From contig JAQGDQ010001445.1 in assembly GCA_030141605.1 (NCBI GenBank), positions 2,501 to 40,646 on the forward strand: 38,146 bases of DNA, written 5' to 3'. This document shows, in pieces, positions 10,840-21,579 of the stretch; within the stretch, counting starts at the first letter, position 1, and each line of letters begins with the position of its first letter. A program made the translations under genes and the position numbers. Origin of the DNA: Tubiluchus corallicola. Taxonomy: Eukaryota; Priapulida; Priapulimorpha; Priapulimorphida; Tubiluchidae. The notes under the pieces are model-generated. The model was not told the DNA's origin. It made no database searches and worked only from the letters and a program-made list of their open reading frames with translations.

Positions 10840-11455
10840 TGGAGTCGTCGTCGTCGTCGTCGTCGTCGTCGTTGTTAGCATCATGAATAGCAGCAGAAAC
10901 AGCAGTAGTAACAGCAGAAACAGCAGTAGATACAGCAGAAACAGCAGTAGCAACAGCAACAGCAGCAACAGTAGAAACAGCAGTAGTAACAGCGGAAGCA
11001 GCAGCAGCAACAGCAGTAGCAACATCAGAAACAGAAGTAACTACAGCAGAAACAGCAGCAACAGCAACAGCAGTAGCAACAGCAGAAACAGCAGAAACAG
11101 AAACAGCACCAGTAGAAACAGCAGTAGCAACAGCAGAAACAGCAGCAGCAACAGCAGTAGCAACCTCAGAAACACAGCAGAAATAGCAGTAGCAACAGCA
11201 GAAACAGCAGCAGCAACAGCAGTAGCAACCTCAGAAACAGCAGAAATAGCAGTGGCAACAGCAACAGCAGTAGCAACAGCAGAAACAGCAGAAACAGAAA
11301 CAGCAACAGTAGAAACAGCAGTAGCAACAGCAGAAACAGCAGCAGCAACAGCAGAAACAGTAACAGCAGCAGTAACAGCAGAAACAGTAACAGCAGCAGT
11401 AACAGCAGAAACAGTAACAGCAACAGCAGTAGCAACAGCAGAAGTATTAGAACTG
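10840..11455 (+). repeat. CAG/AAC-rich compound trinucleotide array
   Basis: A short (GTC)n run at 10847-10871 is followed by about 580 bp of interleaved CAGCAG, AACAGCAGTAGC and AGAAACAGCAG triplets. Blocks of 60-80 bp are themselves repeated. The array stays open for 196 codons on + (Asn/Ser/Arg, then Thr/Ala rich) and also on the minus strand (Leu-rich), which argues for a microsatellite and not a coding exon. Confidence 0.9.
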
Positions 11456-11473
11456 TATCACTGCTCACCATAA

Positions 11474-11792
11474 ATGCGAATAAGCAATGAACGACATAAG
11501 TCTGTTTTACATATACCTGGACGAGCTGCGCTTTTGAGAACTATATACCGACTATATACGCTTCAAATTCAGCTAGGGTTGCCATCACTCCTCATTTAGC
11601 CTCTTGAAATTCAGCCACAGATGCGTAATTCGGTCGGATTTTTGAAAAATTTTGAAATATCCCGATTTCAACCATCGCTTTCAAATTTAACTGGTAAGAG
11701 GTGGAAATACAACTTGCATTCTATTGAAACTTTGCAAAAATTAAGCCAAAAAACACCTAAATCTCTGTTAGTAAGAGAGAAAACTTATTAAA
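11474..11792. other. Unique sequence with no gene recognised
   Basis: AT-rich spacer between the CAG array and the TTAA-flanked element. Nothing recognisable. Confidence 0.4.
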
Positions 11793-11796
11793 TTAA

Positions 11797-12407
11797 AGGA
11801 AGACAGGATGATTTTTCATACACTACCCCATTTTCAAGTCCGATCAAAAATATACGATATAACACACTTTATCCTGCAAAAGCGTTTCTGATAATTAAAT
11901 AATAGATTAAAAACTTAATTAACGGCCGAACTATTGATGACATCACAAACTAACATAATATTCAACGGCAAAAATATTCCACGAGCGTGTTGCACGTGTT
12001 TGTGAAAGCGAAAAATGAAGTACAGTGCTACTGTAAGATATTGAGCGTGTTGTACTGAAACTAGGCAAGTTTTAAGATAAAAATTCAAATTTCACATTTA
12101 CTGCTGTGCTCACGCATGAGCTGTACAACGTGTGTATTTCGTCACAAACTAAAACATCTGAACTGAAAGGTACAGCACCTCCTTTTTGTGTAATGCGTTT
12201 CTGAAATGCAGGCGCTAGTGCCCGTTTAACTAGCGAATGGAGAAATGCATGTGACAGCGAAGAACTAGTGGCGCGAACGTGAATTTGTGTTTGTGTGGTA
12301 ATAATTCTTTTACGTAAGTCATTCTTGAAAAAATAGTTTGTTTCCTTTCAATATTTTAAAGAATAGATTGTTTTGACCTACAGTTTAAGACTGGGTCCAG
12401 TTTTGTT
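11797..12407 (+). mobile_element. TTAA-flanked non-autonomous DNA transposon, family F copy 1
   Basis: TTAA at 11793-11796 is followed by AGGAAGACAGGATGATTTTT. The far end reads TCCAGTTTTG before TTAA at 12408-12411. An inverted second copy lies at 32927-33835, and similarity stops at these TTAA sites. The ends as read inward (TTAAAGGAAGAC and TTAAAACAAAACTGGAC) are only weakly inverted-repeat. TTAA duplication is known for piggyBac and Kolobok elements. The AGG-type end is closer to what I recall of Kolobok-like MITEs, but that assignment is tentative. No transposase frame is present. Confidence 0.7.
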
Positions 12408-12411
12408 TTAA

Positions 12412-12596
12412 GAGTAATCGATTGTATGGCTTCATCATTTCACCCCGTCTAAATTTTTCTCCAATTTTTGCTGCAGAGGTAACCGGTCTGTTTTTAGAGT
12501 CTAAGACAAGCAGTTTAAATTTCTTGATTTTAGTTTCTGAGAAAAATACCTCATAAAGTATCTAAACTTCAATAAAAATTCTTGCTTTCCGCGAGT
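12412..12596. other. Unique spacer
   Basis: Short AT-rich interval before the 18-bp satellite. No feature recognised. Confidence 0.4.
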
Positions 12597-12828
12597 ACGT
12601 CGAGTGACCCAATGACGTCGAGTGATCCAATGACGTCGAGTGACCCAATGACGTCGAATGACCCAATAATGCCGAGCGACCCAATGACGTCGAGCGACAC
12701 AATGATGTCGAGGGACCCAATGACGTCGAGTGACCCAATGACGTCGAGTGACCCAATGACGTCGTGCGACCCAATGACGTCGGGTGACCCAATGACATCG
12801 AGTGACGCAATGACGAGTGACCCAATGG
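12597..12828. repeat. 18-bp satellite, about 13 copies
   Basis: The unit is GTCGAGTGACCCAATGAC with point variants. All six frames stay largely open because 18 is divisible by three. CGTCGAGTGAC gives each unit two CpG sites. Confidence 0.95.
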
Positions 12829-12849
12829 AGGAGCTTACAGACCCTTGGT

Positions 12850-13378
12850 TGGCTCTTGACTCCTGACTTCGGTTCATGACGGGATGGCAACCCTAGCACT
12901 TGACTCCTGACTTCGGTTCATGACGGGATGGCAACCCCAGCACTTGACTCCTGAATTCGGTTCATGACGGGATGGCAACCCCAGCACTTGACTCCTGACT
13001 TCGGTTCATAACGGGATGGCAACCCTAGCACTTGACTCCTGAATTCGGTTCTTAACGAGATGACAACCCCAGCACTCGACTCCTGAATTCGGTTCTTAAC
13101 GAGATGACAACCCTAGCTCTTGACTCCTGACTTCGGTTCATGATGGGCTGGCAACCCTAGCACTTGACTCCTGACTTCGGTTCTTAACGAGATGACAACC
13201 CTAGCTCTTGACTCCTGACTTCGGTTCATGATGGACTGGCAACCCTAGCACTTGACTCCTGACTTCGGTTCATGACGGGATGGCAACCCCAGCACTCGAC
13301 TCCTGACTTCGGTTCATGATGGGCTGGCAACCCCAGCACTTGACTCCTGAATTCGGTTCATGACGGGCTGGCAACACT
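12850..13378. repeat. 44-bp satellite, about 12 copies
   Basis: The unit is CTTGACTCCTGACTTCGGTT followed by CATGACGGGATGGCAACCCC and AGCA. Variants (CTTAACGAGATGAC; CATGATGGGCTGG) recur, with the pair CTTAACGAGA/CATGATGG appearing twice in succession around 13090-13250. Confidence 0.95.
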
Positions 13379-13715
13379 ACATTCAGTGATGTCCATTACC
13401 AACTCTGTCCAGGAACGTTGCCACATGCGTTTAAAAGGCTGTACACATCATAACATAGAAGCTGCAAGCGTTAACAAGTATTTATAACTGCCACCGATAT
13501 GAGTGTTTACAATTCACGCGCTTCTGGGAATTTAATAGTGGAATTTATTATTGCCTATAGAGGCCAACTAAACCTACTTCAGTTTCGTGTACAGAAGGTA
13601 CTAGGTGGCGTGATGTTGCTTTATCCCAAAAGCTTTGATTACAGATCTCTACGCTGAGGGTCTACAGCTGTGCAGTGTGAACGCAACTTAATGCGGACTT
13701 AGAGTCTGCGTTACT
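13379..13715. other. Unique sequence upstream of the homopurine tract
   Basis: No coding frame or repeat recognised. If the kinase gene has a nearby 5' UTR exon or promoter it may lie here, but I cannot point to one. Confidence 0.35.
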
Positions 13716-13900
13716 TTACGAAGAAAGAGAGAGAGAGAGCGAGAGCGGAAAAGAGAGAGAGAAAAAGAAAAAGGGAAAGGGAGAGGGAGACACAGAGAGA
13801 ACGGAAGACAGAGAGAGAGAAAAAGAAAAAGGGAAAGAAAGAGAGAGAGAGATGGAGAGAGAGAAAGCGAAAGAGAGAGACAGAGAGAAAAAGAGAAAGT

Positions 13901-13968
<68 letters not shown>

Positions 13969-14135
13969 AAGATGAGCGCGGACATCTGAGAGGGAAATAG
14001 AGAGAGAGGGGGAGAGAAATAAGAGGCTGAAAGAGAGAAAGGAGTAAGAGAGAGTGGTGGAAAAAACTGAGAGGCTGAGAGAGTGAGACAGAAGGAAAGG
14101 GAGAGTGAGAGAAACAGACAGAGAGGGAGAGGGAG
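13716..14135 (+). repeat. Homopurine (GA)n-rich tract, ~415 bp
   Basis: The + strand is almost entirely G and A, with a pure (GA)n core at 13904-13964 and scattered C or T. It ends about 165 bp before the first coding exon. Minus-strand Ser/Leu frames of 144-170 codons across it are artefacts. Mirror-repeat purine tracts can form triplex (H-DNA), and GAGA-type motifs bind GAGA factor in flies; either role here is inference. Confidence 0.9.
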
Positions 14136-14298
14136 TTTGGGGGCATCCATCTCCTAGGAAAATGGTGTGCAATATGGAAATACTTCCAGCCGTCGCCCAT
14201 TCGTTTGCTGTCCAGATTACGCGCTACTCGCCTTCATGATTCCATTGTACGTTTTTATTTTGTTCGTGATTTTATTTAATTTGTTATTTTTCTTACAG

Positions 14299-14358
14299 GT
14301 AAATATTATTAGATTATCAAAATGAGTATTATGGTAGATGAGACCGACCCGGAAGGGG
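14299..14358 (+). CDS. First coding exon of a myosin light chain kinase-like gene (CDS from 14322)
   Basis: This is a short exon preceded by a pyrimidine-rich acceptor ending TTTTTCTTACAG (AG at 14297-14298) and followed by a consensus donor GTAAGT at 14359. An in-frame TAG lies at 14310-14312. The ATG at 14322-14324 follows it, with A at -3, so translation should start here. The 37 coding bases give MSIMVDETDPEG plus one base of the next codon (phase 1). Joined to the exon at 37879 they read on without a stop, and the shared codon becomes Glu. Because an acceptor precedes the ATG, a non-coding 5' exon must lie further left; I could not locate it. The acidic leader has no recognisable domain. 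In MLCK/titin-type genes a start so close to the kinase domain would give a short isoform lacking upstream Ig modules, but that is inference. The real-exon call rests on the splice signals and phase match. Confidence 0.72.
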
Positions 14359-14424
14359 GTAAGTAATCATTTTTTATACTCTAATGACATCCATAATTGT
14401 AATTGTATGACTAGTAAAGCTTAA

Positions 14425-15086
14425 AGGACAAGAAAAGGGGGCACCTGAAGTAGGCTTCAGAAAAATCGCCTTAAAAATTGTATTACTTTACAGCAATTTT
14501 ATGCGTACATTGTTCTCGCATCGCTTGTTTTCATTTTAAGCTTCCCACAATACTGTTCCGACGGCGCCATTACATGACGTCACTTACGCAACAACGTAAG
14601 TCATGGGAAGAAAAGGCAATGTTAATTTATGTCCCAAAAAACTTTCCAAGCAAACCTATATTACTTAGCATTTCACTTACCAGCTGGAACGACTTACGTA
14701 ACTAGACTAATAATTTAAAATGTTTGTGCCAAATGGTAAAATGTCGCTGACTCACCATCCAGGGTGCGCCACTCACTAGCCAAAAACGTACTTTTAATCT
14801 TATTGACAAGATACAGTAATTTAAAATTTTACTTAATTAGCAACATGTATGCTACGAATGCTCTGGTTATTTTTTCAAACTTTACTCAATGTTATCAAAA
14901 CTTGTTTCAAACGACCTGCCATTAAAATGGCTGCACCTAACGGTCATCGCGGGAGTTTAAATTTACATGTTTTATACAGCGTTGCTGCCGACGCGAGCCC
15001 TGCATATGAAAAGGTAGTATGTAAGTGGTATAAAATTTCGAAGCGAATTTTTTAAGCTTTATGAAAGTGGGGGGTATTCTTGTGCT
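14425..15086 (+). mobile_element. TTAA-flanked MITE, family A copy 1 (full length)
   Basis: TTAA sits at 14421-14424 and 15087-15090. The ends read AGGACAAGAA and TTCTTGTGCT, that is AGCACAAGAA on the other strand, an inverted repeat with one mismatch. It contains CATTACATGACGTCACTTA, ACTTTCCAAGC and AACGGTCATCGCGGGAGTTT, which recur in the copies at 20601-21095 and 21100-21575. There is no credible transposase frame at 662 bp. It begins only 66 bp inside the intron. Confidence 0.78.
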
Positions 15087-15322
15087 TTAACCGCCATCAG
15101 CACAGTGAATAATCAATAAAACCCATTAGTCAATACCGTCAATATTATGAGGATTTTTAAACGCATAAATAAACTTTTAGATAAACAATTTTGCAAACCC
15201 AAAAATGATTCAAAAATGACTGTACAATCGTTGCTGTTCCGCCACGTGGTTGGGGCATATAATATGTTGCTTAGAGCCTCAAAAGCGAAAACAATATTCA
15301 AGGCATTGTTATTCGCTTTTAA

Positions 15323-15777
15323 CCCTTTCAGTCTCAATTTATTTTTTTAATAAGAATTTTTTTTGGCTTGGTACTTTTGTTCAGTATGTCCATCTTCTTT
15401 ACACATAATAATTTTTTTCTACCTGTGCCCGCGTGCTAAATATAGCCTGTATCCCATGGGATACATCGGGATTCAATGGAAGCATGAAATGTGCTTCATT
15501 TTGCAACTGCTGACAATTTTTTAAAGTATTTAAGACATTTAGTATGCATGCTATGCTGATCTGTACAAAGTCGTCTCTAAAGTACTGTACCTTGCGCAGT
15601 TTTTTATGCTATGTAGATTTTCTAGTTTGAAAATTTTATCACCATTTTTAGTCTATTGTTATTGGCTTAAATCAGAATAACTATTAACAGATCAAATGAC
15701 TGTCAGTTTTAAAATTTTATTAATTTCAAAGGTAGAAAATATTCTCGTATCCCACGGGTACAACGGGTATGAAAGGG
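15323..15777. mobile_element. piggyBac-like MITE with TTAA target duplication
   Basis: TTAA at 15319-15322 and 15778-15781 flank a 455-bp element that starts CCCTTTCA and ends TGAAAGGG, a perfect 8-bp inverted repeat. CCC...GGG ends at TTAA are the hallmark of piggyBac. The interior also has CCCATGGGATACATCGGG at 15455-15472 and CCCACGGGTACAACGGGT near the right end, a looser subterminal repeat. No transposase is present. Confidence 0.75.
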
Positions 15778-15862
15778 TTAATAAACATAAAAATGCTGTT
15801 TGGCGAGCCTCTATTACACTGACTACAAAAGACTGAATGAATAGATCGAGTCGCTTAATTAA

Positions 15863-16411
15863 AGGAACGCAGAACGATTGTGTAAACATTAGTTCAGAAT
15901 AAAGCATGCTCTAAAATATTGAAAACTACAATAGCTTTTGTTTAAATCAAAGCTTAGATTAAATAATAATTACCTCGGATACTCAAATTTTGTTAAACTT
16001 TCAAAGTCGCGCACAGCTCAGCGAATCCGCTGGCAATGGCGCCTTTTTGTCACATTCGCGTGGCCGACAAATAGTCGCAGTACCTTGATAAGCATTATCA
16101 TGAACTGCAGTGTTCGTCTGTGACATCAGTGTGAAGCAGAGCTCATTTTCGTGACATCAACATCAGCGTCTTATAGCAATCTTCGCTTACGCAAACGTGC
16201 TTGACGCATAGGGAAGATGCCTGTCATTGCACAAACTGTGGTAAGCTTGTGACGTAAAGGATAGCTGTGTTTTTTTGCCATTAATTAACTTTTCAAAGTA
16301 ATCATTCAATATTAGAAACAATTGCTAACTTTTATAGACAAGAAAATGTATATTTTGGAAAGTAAATTAAAATGAGATTGAGTCTAATTAATCCAATTGT
16401 CCGGTTTTCTT
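15863..16411 (+). mobile_element. TTAA-flanked MITE, family E copy 1
   Basis: TTAA at 15859-15862 precedes AGGAACGCAGAACG. The right end is CCGGTTTTCT before TTAA at 16412-16415. A reverse-complement copy lies at 22678-23221. They share CTCGGATACTCAAATTTTGT, TTTTTGTCACATTCGCGTGG and TTTAATTTAC-type blocks. Short TTAAAGGA/TTAAAAGA ends resemble those of families A and F. It is non-coding. Confidence 0.75.
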
Positions 16412-16415
16412 TTAA

Positions 16416-16741
16416 ATATCTAGTGAAGCGTAGTTTTCGATGCTAATTTCGTTCATTTGTTAATCTTACAAGCGCAGTAGTTATACGAAGCGCCCTCTAA
16501 ACATGTTAATTCATAACAGCAGCTTGACAGCTTGAGAAATAGTTTTGTAAACTCTCGGCGAACTGCAGTGCTTTGACGAACGCGTACAGTTGTTCTACAA
16601 ATGTCAAATATTACAAAAATGAAAAAAACGGAAAAGTTTAGTGAAGTTAAATAAGGAAGAATTAATGCTGCACTGAATGTTACAATTGTGATGAAAGTTG
16701 CAATCTTGAACTTACAGAAACTCAATTTTCTTTGAAATTGG
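16416..16741. other. Unique intronic sequence
   Basis: No recognisable feature. A minus-strand frame at 16453-16725 has no domain. Confidence 0.4.
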
Positions 16742-16882
16742 AAACTTTAGCAATATTTAGCTGAAACTTGTCTAAAGAATTCACTAGAACTTGATCGTGT
16801 GTCCAATTTTAGCAATATTTAGCTGAAACTTGTCTAAAGAATTCACTAGAACCTTTTCGTGTCTCCAATTTTAGCGATATTT

Positions 16883-17962
16883 TAGCAATAAAATTGGACA
16901 CACGACAAAGTTCTAGTGAATTCTTTAGACAAGTTTCAGCTAAATATTGCTAAAATTGCACACACGACAAGGTTCTGGTGAATTCTTTAGACAAGTTTCA
17001 GCTAAAAATTGCTAAAATTGGACACACGACAAGGTTCTGGTGAATTCTTTAGACACGTTTCAGCTAAATATTGCTAAAATTGGACACACGGCAAGTTTCT
17101 GGTGAATTCTTTAGACACGTTTCAGCTAAATATTGCTAAAATTGGACACACAACAAGGTTCTGGTGAATTCTTTAGATAAGTTTCAGCCAAATATTGCTA
17201 AAATTGGACACACTACAACGTTCTGGTGAATTCTTTAGACAAGTTTCAGCCAAATATTGCTAAAATTGGACACACTACAAGGTTCTGGTAAAATCTTTAA
17301 ACAAGTTTCGGCTAAATATTGCCACAATTGGACACACTACAAGGTTCTGGTGAATTCTTTAGACAAGTTTCAGCCAAATATTGCTAAAATTGGACACACT
17401 ACAAGGTTCTGGTAAAATCTTTAAACAAGTTTCGGCTAAATATTGCCAAAATTGGACACACGACAAGGCTCTGGTAAATTCTTTAAACAAGTTTCGGCTA
17501 AATATTGCCAAAATTGGACACACTACAAGGTTCTGGTAAAATCTTTAGACAAGTTTCAGCTAAATATTGCAAAAATTGGACACGTGACAATGTTCTGGGG
17601 AATTCTTTGGACAAGTTTCAGCTAAATATTGCTAAAATTGGACACACGACAAGGTTCTAGTGAATACTTTAGACAAGTTTAAGCTAAATATTGCTAAAAT
17701 TGGACACACGACAAGGTTCTAGTGAATACTTTAGACAAGTTTAAGCTAAATATTGCTAAAATTGGACACACGACAAGGTTCTGGTGAATTCCTTGAACAA
17801 GTTTCAGCTAAATATTGCTAAAATTGGACACGTGACAATGTTCTGGGGAATTCTTTGGACAAGTTTCAGCTAAATATTGCTAAAAGTGGACGCACCACAA
17901 GGTTCTAGTAAATTCTTTGGACAAGTTTCAGCTAAATATTGCCTAAAATTGGACACCACTGG
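16883..17962 (+). repeat. 62-bp satellite, forward arm (~17 copies)
   Basis: Units are close variants. Two-unit blocks repeat, for example the pair GGTAAAATCTTTAAACAAG and CCACAATTGG/CCAAAATTGG recurring around 17285-17530, and two near-identical units around 17620-17760. The array ends abruptly at TTGGACACCACTGGGG. Confidence 0.95.
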
Positions 17963-19655
17963 GGCAAAGTTATAGTTCTGAAAACCTGCGTAAAAAACTT
18001 TCAGTTTATTGGATCTTGAGTTACGTCTGGCTTGGCTCAACTGGGATTAGAGATTGTATCAAATTATAAATCGGAATGCATCGAGTTCAGACACGGAAGT
18101 TCTTGTTTTTTGGAAGGCAGTCGACTGAGTCGAGCAACGTGAAAATCGTGGGAACCAGGAATCTTCCGGTTAAGCTAAGCATTCACTCCAAAATGACACG
18201 TTAATGCGTTGTTATGTCGGTTTTCATAGAAACTCTGTCGTTTGCGAATAGCTGCTGAAAAACCTGTCCGTCCTGGATACTTTTAACGTGAGTAACACGG
18301 TTTTTGGGTAACTTGCGAAAAACAAATCAGCTGTGAAAAAAGTTAAAATACCCAAGTCTCAAAATGCCTTGCTCTCTTTGGGTTCTCCATAGCGCTGTAA
18401 CTTTATAAACAGATCTGTTTCGCCGTGAAGACGTCTCGTTCTCGTTCTCGATGTTATCGTAATAAGTTTTTGGTCACTTTTTCATATTCGTGTCACGATA
18501 GAGTTGCTTCGCATCGTCTAAAATTTTACCATAAAACAAATTCTACTGCATCCCAAATACCATATTCACGAAATGGATTCCATGACAACGCTAAAAGGTG
18601 ATCCAAGCCGCGTATCCAGGCACCTTGGGAAGAAGAAACGTAATGCGCGAGTAACCCAGTGCTTCGCATTCCGGACTAATTTATTGTTAATATTTGTGCC
18701 CAATGCCTCGATTTCGATCCTAAAAAACAAGTCACTCAGTATGTTGGCTTTATTTTACGGTTATCACTTAAACTTAGAAAAACATGACAAAGAAATTTGC
18801 AAAAAAAAACTGCCCACACACCACAAATTTAAAATGTGCTGCCTCTGAATAGACATTTTCCGGCGTGGTGGTTGTAGCCATTCACTTGAAAATCATGACA
18901 TAACTGGGAGACTTCGTAACTTTCCGAGCGGCGTGCCCTTTAAACTAATTCAAATTTCTGCAACCTACCTAATATTCACGCAAAAATATTACAAAATGAG
19001 CTATCTAAATTTTTTGCAGAAACTTATTATACTTTTGATGAATATTGACAGTGCACTACTCTCTTCAAGACGAATGACGTCACTGGAGGAAGAATGGCCG
19101 TTGAAAATGGAAGTGCCCAAGCATGAAGTGATCGCGACTTTAAATCGATTTTACTAATTACACGAGACGCTTATGGCAGTTTTATTACTAAGCCCACTCT
19201 AACAGTTTTCGCGATAATTGAAATAAGCCTAACGCCCTAGAAGGCTTGATCTTTCCTTTAATTGCTTCATAGTAGCATAAATGGCGCATGGTTCTTTGGT
19301 GGCAATTATGGTTGCACTACAAAAGAAGAAATCTTTATTGGTTTTAACCCTTTTCATTAATCAATTTTCGTATTAATTTAGATTAAGTAGGAATATCTTG
19401 CACTGACTAGTTATAAAAATACTCGTTATAAAAATTTTACATGCCTGAAAATCTATCTAAGTGTATATTACAACGTATGGCTTCCTAAACGCGAAGCCAG
19501 TAAAAAATCGAGGAGATTAGCATCGGCTGACTTCATGAAAGCGTTTGATGTTTTTATGTAAACATGCCAGCTTTTGTCTCGGGTGTTTATATGAGAAGTT
19601 TGATGTATTTTGTGTAAACAAGCTTTTGTGTCTCGGGTATCTCCAGTAACTCGGC
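17963..19655. other. Loop between the inverted satellite arms
   Basis: No recognisable gene. The open frames at 18573-18848 and 18933-19157 (+) have no domain. A two-copy ~54-bp repeat (TTTGATGT...GTAAACA...GCTTTTGTCTCGGGT) lies at 19540-19640. A 45-bp block at 19125-19172 recurs in reverse at 34226-34270. Confidence 0.45.
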
Positions 19656-20490
19656 TAAAGAATCCGCTAGAACCTTGTCGTGTGTCCAATTTTAGCAATA
19701 TTTAGCTGAAACTTGTCTATAGAATTCACTGGAACCTTGTCGTGTGTCCAATTTTAGCAATATTTAGCTGAAACCTGTCTAAAGAATTCACCAGAACCTT
19801 GTCGTGTGTCCAATTTTAGCAATATTTAGCTAAAATTTGTCTAAAGAATTCACTAGAACCTTGTCGTGTTTCCAATTGTAGCAATATTTGGCTGAAACTT
19901 GTCTAAAGAATTCACTAGAACTTTATCGTGTGTCCAATTTTAGCAATATTTAGCTGAAACTTGTCTAAAGAATTCACTAGAACCTTGTCGTGTGTCCAAT
20001 TTTAGCAATATTTAGCTGAAACGTGTCTAAAGAATTTAACAGAACCTTGTCTTGTGTGCAATTTTAGCAATATTTAGCTGAAACGTGTCTAAAGAATTTA
20101 CCAGAACCTTGTCGTGTGTCCAATTTTAGCAATATTTAGCTGAAACTTGTCTAAAGAATTCACTAGAACTTTATCGTGTGTCCAATTTTAGCAATATTTA
20201 GCTGAAACGTGTCTAAAGAATTTACCAGAACCTTGTCGTGTGTCCAATTTTAGCAATATTTGGCTGAAACTTGTCTAAAGAATTTACCAGAACCTTGTCG
20301 TGTGTCCAATTTTAGCAATATTTGGCTGAAACGTGTCTAAAGAATTTACCAGAACCTTGTCGTGTGTCCAATTTTAGCAATATTTGGCTGAAACTTGTCT
20401 AAAGAATTTACCAGAACCTTGTCGCGTGTGCAATTTTAGCAATATTTCGCTGAAACTTGTCAAAAGAATTCACCACAATTGTCTAAAAAT
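19656..20490 (-). repeat. 62-bp satellite, reverse arm (~13 copies)
   Basis: Same unit as the forward arm in reverse complement (CTTGTCGTGTGTCCAATTTT, AGCAATATTTAGCTGAAAC). The last unit is degenerate (AATTCACCACAATTGTC). Confidence 0.95.
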
Positions 20491-20600
20491 GTTAGAAAGT
20501 CAAGCAACCGACACACAATAAGAAATTTCAGTGCTTTCTCTGACTCTATAACAGGTTATAAGCTTCTAGCAATGCTATTTACAAAGACCCAAATTTTAAT

Positions 20601-21095
20601 TTAAAACGGGAAGAACTTGCAATTTCAAAGTACATATCCCCCAAAGAACTTTCCACACAAAGTTATGTTACTTTGCACTACGCTTACCTGTTTGAAAAAC
20701 TTTTGTAATTGGAAAAGAAAATTCTTAATAATTTACAATATTCGTGCCACCTGAGAACCACAATATATCGCCATCCCAGTGTGCACCACTGATTCACAAA
20801 AAAAGACACATTGTTGATCTTATTGGCAATATAAAGTAATTGATATTTTTGCTTTGTTAGCAAAGAGTGCGCTACAAATGTTCTGACTATCTTTCCAAAT
20901 TTGATGAAATGGTATCTAAATTTGCTTCAAACGACTTATCTTTAAAATGGCTACGCCTAACGGTCATCGCGGGAGTTTACAAGTTTTAGACAGCGTTACT
21001 GTTAACGCAAGCCCTGTATGCAGACAGTCGGCATGTAAGTTATTGAAAGAGTTATAGTTTGTTGTTGATCTGCCTATGGAAATCTTCTGCTTGAT
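20601..21095 (+). mobile_element. Family A copy 2, 5'-truncated
   Basis: Matches family A copy 1 from about 14597 onward, through AACTTTCCA, CTTATTGGCAATA and AACGGTCATCGCGGGAGTTT to its right end. The left third is missing. Its right border is the TTAA (21096-21099) that also forms the left border of copy 3. Confidence 0.7.
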
Positions 21096-21099
21096 TTAA

Positions 21100-21575
21100 T
21101 TGACAAGAAAAGGGGTACCTGAAGTAGGTTTCAGAAAAATTGCCTTAAAAAATTATATTACTTTACAGCAATTTTTTTACAACAATTATATGTTGAAAGG
21201 CATTTTTGTTTGTTTTCATTGTAAATCTCCCGCAATACTATTCCGAAGTCGCCATTACATGACGTCACTTAGGCACACGTAAATCAGAGGAAGAAAAGGA
21301 AAAGTTAAAGAATAAAGTAATGTAAAATTTTAATTAGGTAGTAACGCGTGTGCTACGAATGCTCTGATTATTTTTTCAGAGTTTAGAAAATGTTATCTAA
21401 ATTTGTTTCAAATGACCTGTCGTCAAAATGGCTGCGTCTAACGGTCATCGTGGGAGTTTAAATTTACACGTTTTATACAGCGTTACGGCCGACGCAAGCC
21501 CTGCATGAAAAAAGGTAAAGTGTAAGTTGTGTAAAAATTTTTGAGCTTTATGTTTATGAAGGGGTTTCTTGCGCT
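21100..21575 (+). mobile_element. Family A copy 3, internally deleted
   Basis: TTAA at 21096-21099 and 21576-21579 flank ends TTGACAAGAAAAGG and TTCTTGCGCT. Relative to copy 1 it lacks about 190 bp in the middle (the ACTTTCC to CACTCACTAGCC region). It abuts copy 2 at a shared TTAA, as if one element landed at the other's end. Confidence 0.75.
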
Positions 21576-21579
21576 TTAA

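Larger units (their letters stand above)
16742..20490. mobile_element. Candidate foldback element with inverted tandem-repeat arms
   Basis: A 62-bp repeat occurs as about two reverse units (16742-16878), about 17 forward units (16883-17962) and about 13 reverse units (19656-20490), leaving a 1.7-kb loop (17963-19655). Forward units contain GAATTCTTTAGACAAGTTTC, AGCTAAATATTGCTAAAATT and GGACACACGACAAGG. Arms made of tandem repeats in opposite orientation around a loop are the architecture of Drosophila foldback (FB) elements. The loop has no transposase I can recognise, and no target duplication was found at the outer edges. An inverted duplication of an ordinary satellite is the alternative. 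Confidence 0.55.

Noticed and set aside
10804-11473. Poly-Leu, poly-Ser/Asn and poly-Ala/Thr frames
   Set aside because: All derive from the CAG/AAC trinucleotide array on both strands.
12501-12899. Four overlapping frames over the 18-bp repeat
   Set aside because: Open in nearly every phase because of the repeat period. No domain or codon-bias signal.
13688-14200. Three overlapping Ser/Leu-rich minus-strand frames
   Set aside because: They read through the GA homopurine tract in all phases, which is low complexity and not a protein.
16883-17962. CRISPR-like regular repeat
   Set aside because: Units are contiguous with no unique spacers, and the organism is an animal. It is a satellite.
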